Part shown: one piece after another, positions 6,318 through 8,370 of the stretch | Layout of the letters: the number at the start of each line of letters is the position of its first letter | Numbering within the stretch: position 1 is the stretch's first letter | Source: Paracoccaceae bacterium | GTDB taxonomy: Bacteria; Pseudomonadota; Alphaproteobacteria; Rhodobacterales; Rhodobacteraceae | Direction of reading: 5' to 3' | Assembly (NCBI GenBank): GCA_016764835.1 | Contig: JAESRD010000291.1 | Location: forward strand, 1 to 8,370 | Length of the DNA stretch: 8,370 bases | Program-made: the position numbers and the translations under genes | Notes under the pieces: generated by a model | What the model saw: the letters and a program-made list of their open reading frames with translations, nothing else | What the model was told of the DNA's origin: nothing | The model's database searches: none

Positions 6318-6563
6318 TCAGTCAGCGCTGGCCATCATCGCATCAAGCCGGGCTTTAAGCGCCGCGTTCTCTTCGCGCGCCTTTTGCGCCATTGCCCGCA
6401 CCGCATCAAACTCTTCGCGGGTGACAAAGTCGCGCTCGGCCAGCCAACGGTCCATCATCGACTTTACGGCATTATTGGCCTCATCCTTTGCCCCCTGCGC
6501 CACGCCCATAGCGTTGGTCATCAGCTGCGACAGGTCGTCGAATATTTTTCCACGGTTTTGCAT
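6318..6563 (-). CDS. ubiK: UbiK-type accessory factor (BMFP/YqiC family)
   Basis: An 81-residue protein with the family's standard layout. An amphipathic N-terminal helix (GKIFDDLSQLMTNAMGVAQG, 5-24) is followed by a variable linker and a C-terminal coiled coil. The coil reads VTREEFDAVRAMAQKAREEN at 47-66 and continues through LKARLDAMM. The signature (F/V)xxREEFD at the coil start is present. In E. coli, UbiK helps UbiJ and the soluble Ubi complex in aerobic ubiquinone synthesis; Brucella and Salmonella members bind membranes and can fuse vesicles. A C-terminal trimeric coiled coil is known for the family. GGAGG lies eight bases before the ATG. The gene diverges from lgt. Family assignment is strong, the ubiquinone role in this organism is inferred. 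Confidence 0.93.
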   Translation of the reverse strand: MQNRGKIFDDLSQLMTNAMGVAQGAKDEANNAVKSMMDRWLAERDFVTREEFDAVRAMAQKAREENAALKARLDAMMASAD

Positions 6564-6588
6564 TTAAGCCTCCGGTTTGGTGTTGGCA

Positions 6589-6619
6589 TCTATATGGGCA
6601 CCCCAAGCGCAGACTGCAA
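6589..6619 (-). promoter_or_regulatory. Weak candidate promoter for ubiK
   Basis: On the minus strand TTGCAG (6619-6614) and TATAGA (6594-6589) are separated by 19 bases, longer than ideal. The position upstream of the ubiK SD is right, but both boxes are imperfect. Confidence 0.25.
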
Positions 6620-6630
6620 GCTGCCGCCCG

Positions 6631-6658
6631 TTGACATAAGCGCGCGAAACCATAAATC
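6631..6658 (+). promoter_or_regulatory. Candidate promoter for lgt
   Basis: A perfect -35 TTGACA (6631-6636) is followed after 16 bases by TAAATC (6653-6658), an imperfect -10. This would give a leader of only about 15-20 bases before the lgt ATG. The -35 box lies 11 bases from the ubiK candidate -35, which points the other way. Confidence 0.45.
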
Positions 6659-6680
6659 ATCAGGGTAGCAAGGAGCACAT

Positions 6681-7598
6681 ATGCAAGCGGCCATCCTCTT
6701 CCCTAATATTTCGCCCGAAATATTCACCATTCCCCTGTTTGGCATGGAGTTTAGCCTGCGCTGGTACGCGCTAGCCTATATCTTTGGCATTCTCATTGGC
6801 TGGTCTATTGCCCGCAAAGCCGCGCTGCACGGGCGGCTTTGGCCAAACGGATTGGCGCTGATGACCGCCGAGCAGCTCGAAAACCTGATGACATGGGCGA
6901 TCATGGGCATCATTATCGGCGGCCGCTTGGGCTATGTTATCTTTTATAATCCGGCGCATTTCATCGCCAATCCGGCCCAGATCCCCATGATCTGGCAAGG
7001 TGGCATGTCGTTTCATGGCGGCTTCTTGGGCGTCGTGGTCGCCGTGGCTATCTTTGCGCGGCGCGAGGCGCTGGCGCTTGGCTCCGTCGCTGACCTTGCC
7101 GCCATGGCCGCAACACCGGGGCTGCTGCTGGGGCGCTTGGCCAACTTTATCAATGCCGAGCTATGGGGCCGGCCGACAGACCAGCCATGGGGCGTGATCT
7201 TTCCGGGCCAAGCGGCGCAAACCTGCGCCGATGTCGCGGGCCCCTGTGCGCGCCATCCGTCGCAGCTCTACGAGGCCGGGCTAGAGGGCCTGCTCCTCGG
7301 GGCCATATTGCTTACCGCTGGTTTTGCCTTTCGCGCAACACGGCGGCGTTGGCAGCTCACTGGCATGTTCATCACCGGCTACGGCATTGCTCGCATAATA
7401 ATAGAGAACTTCCGTCAGCCTGACGCGCAGTTCGTCTCCGAGGGCAACCCGATCGGCCTGATCATCCAGTTTGGTGACTGGGGCCTGACAAGTGATTGGG
7501 GCCTGACTATGGGCCAAGCTTTGTCCATCCCAATGGTGCTGATCGGCCTCTTGGTCATCATCGCAGCCCGGCGCGGCGCGGCCCCGGTGACCGCATGA
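6681..7598 (+). CDS. lgt: Phosphatidylglycerol-prolipoprotein diacylglyceryl transferase Lgt
   Basis: Lgt moves diacylglycerol from phosphatidylglycerol to the lipobox cysteine of prolipoproteins, the first step of lipoprotein maturation, in the inner membrane. The product has 305 residues and about seven hydrophobic helices. Family motifs are GGRLGYVIFYN (80-90), MSFHGG (109-114, His112 equivalent to E. coli His103), GRLANFINAELWGR (151-164, Arg152 and Asn155 equivalent to Arg143 and Asn146), RHPSQLYE (191-198) and ENFRQPD (242-248, Arg245 probably equivalent to Arg239). AAGGAG precedes the ATG by six bases. Residues 265-276 read GDWGLT-SDWGLT, an in-frame tandem duplication just before the last helix. 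The TGA stop overlaps the ATG of the next gene (ATGA), indicating translational coupling. All key residues are present, so the enzyme should work. Confidence 0.97.
   Translation: MQAAILFPNISPEIFTIPLFGMEFSLRWYALAYIFGILIGWSIARKAALHGRLWPNGLALMTAEQLENLMTWAIMGIIIGGRLGYVIFYNPAHFIANPAQIPMIWQGGMSFHGGFLGVVVAVAIFARREALALGSVADLAAMAATPGLLLGRLANFINAELWGRPTDQPWGVIFPGQAAQTCADVAGPCARHPSQLYEAGLEGLLLGAILLTAGFAFRATRRRWQLTGMFITGYGIARIIIENFRQPDAQFVSEGNPIGLIIQFGDWGLTSDWGLTMGQALSIPMVLIGLLVIIAARRGAAPVTA
7473..7508 (+). repeat. 18-bp in-frame tandem duplication within lgt
   Basis: Bases 7473-7490 and 7491-7508 match at 15 of 18 positions and encode GDWGLT and SDWGLT. The differences sit at both ends and at one third codon position, so the duplication is not brand new. 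Confidence 0.75.
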
Positions 7599-8370
7599 CC
7601 AAGCTGGGCGCACATCTTATAGAGCGGATAAAGGCCAGAGGCCCACTGAACATGGCCGAATATATGGATGCCTGCCTGCTGCACCCAACGCTTGGCTATT
7701 ACACAACGCGCCCGGTTTTTGGCGCGCAGGGTGATTTCACCACAGCGCCCGAGATCAGCCAGATGTTTGGCGAAATGATCGGCCTTAGCCTCGCGCAAGC
7801 CTGGCTTGATAGCGGCGCCCCTGCCGCGTTCGTTCTGGCCGAACTGGGGCCGGGCCGCGGCACGCTCATGGCCGATATCCTGCGCGCCACAAATGCTGTG
7901 CCCGGCTTTACCGCCGCCGCTCAGGTGCATCTGGTCGAGGCCTCACCCCGCCTGCGCGACGAGCAGGCCGAGACCGTGCCGCGCGCTATGTGGCATGACA
8001 GTATAGACGAGCTGCCCGAGCTGCCGCTGTTTCTCATTGCCAATGAGTTCTTTGACGCGCTGCCCCTGCGCCAGTTTACCCGCACCGAAGACAGTTGGTC
8101 CGAGCGCATGGTCGGGCTGAGCGGCGGCGCGCTGAGCATCAGCGCCGCCGCGCCTGCCGCCTATGCCCCGTTAGAGACGCGGCTCGGCGACACTGATCCC
8201 GGCGATATCGTCGAGCTGTGCCCGGCCCTGCCCGGCATTATCACGGAGATCGGCCGCCGCATTGATGCCCATGGCGGTGCCGCCCTGATCATTGATTATG
8301 GCGACTGGCATTCGCAAGGCGACACGCTACAGGCGGTCAAAACCCATGCACCGGTGGATATCTTTGAAAC
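7595..8370 (+). CDS. Class I SAM-dependent methyltransferase, MidA/NDUFAF7 family, 3'-truncated by window edge
   Basis: The ATG overlaps the lgt stop and 258 codons are visible; family members run to about 350 residues, so the last quarter is missing. Family signatures are HPTLGYYTTRPVFGAQGDF (30-48), TAPEISQMFGE (50-60), the SAM-binding ELGPGRGTLMADILR (83-97), VEASPRLR (114-121), NEFFDALP (150-157) and LIIDYGDWHSQGDTLQAV (231-248). The mitochondrial relative NDUFAF7 dimethylates an arginine of the NDUFS2 subunit of complex I. The substrate of bacterial members is not settled, although a complex I target is plausible in an aerobic alphaproteobacterium. The ATGA overlap implies co-translation with lgt, a neighbour order I recall from other Rhodobacterales, usually followed by pgeF. 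Family call is firm, function inferred. Confidence 0.92.
   Translation, partial: MTKLGAHLIERIKARGPLNMAEYMDACLLHPTLGYYTTRPVFGAQGDFTTAPEISQMFGEMIGLSLAQAWLDSGAPAAFVLAELGPGRGTLMADILRATNAVPGFTAAAQVHLVEASPRLRDEQAETVPRAMWHDSIDELPELPLFLIANEFFDALPLRQFTRTEDSWSERMVGLSGGALSISAAAPAAYAPLETRLGDTDPGDIVELCPALPGIITEIGRRIDAHGGAALIIDYGDWHSQGDTLQAVKTHAPVDIFE

Noticed and set aside
7415..7930. Minus-strand ORF of 171 codons across the lgt-methyltransferase junction
   Set aside because: Both plus-strand frames carry clear family motifs. This is an antisense shadow.

Overview
The window is GC-rich, gene-dense chromosomal DNA from an alphaproteobacterium. It most resembles the Rhodobacterales (Roseobacter/Rhodobacter group). 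The clues are the protein sequences of AroA (class II, related to the Agrobacterium CP4 type), Cmk ([11 protein letters not shown]), TrmB and Lgt, and a UbiK-Lgt-MidA-type methyltransferase cluster as found in that order. I cannot assign a genus.

Layout. (1) Bases 2-1825, plus strand: the 3' part of kpsC, a two-module Kdo transferase that builds the lipid-linked start of group-2-type capsules. Its 5' end lies outside the window. (2) Bases 1850-5776, minus strand: five genes reading right to left, YbjN-domain protein, trmB, aroA, a four-helix membrane protein, and cmk. The last three are packed with a 4-base gap and then an 11-base overlap, so they are probably one transcript. kpsC and cmk converge across 24 bases. 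(3) Bases 5777-6317: a 540-base stretch with little protein-coding content. It holds the leader of the YbjN gene, with nested inverted repeats, and a doubtful 48-codon ORF. (4) Bases 6318-6563, minus: ubiK. (5) Bases 6681-8370, plus: lgt and a MidA/NDUFAF7-type methyltransferase with an ATGA stop-start overlap, running off the right edge. ubiK and lgt diverge from a 117-base region with a good candidate lgt promoter.

Most genes are core functions: shikimate pathway (aroA), pyrimidine nucleotide recycling (cmk), tRNA modification (trmB), ubiquinone assembly (ubiK), lipoprotein maturation (lgt). The capsule gene is the accessory element. I found no complete novel system such as a CRISPR array, toxin-antitoxin pair or mobile element. 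The points most worth a second look are an apparent one-base deletion in the 5' end of cmk, an SD-masking fold possible in the YbjN-gene leader, a 23-bp tandem repeat and SD hairpin before trmB, an in-frame six-codon duplication in lgt, and a nine-C tract inside kpsC.
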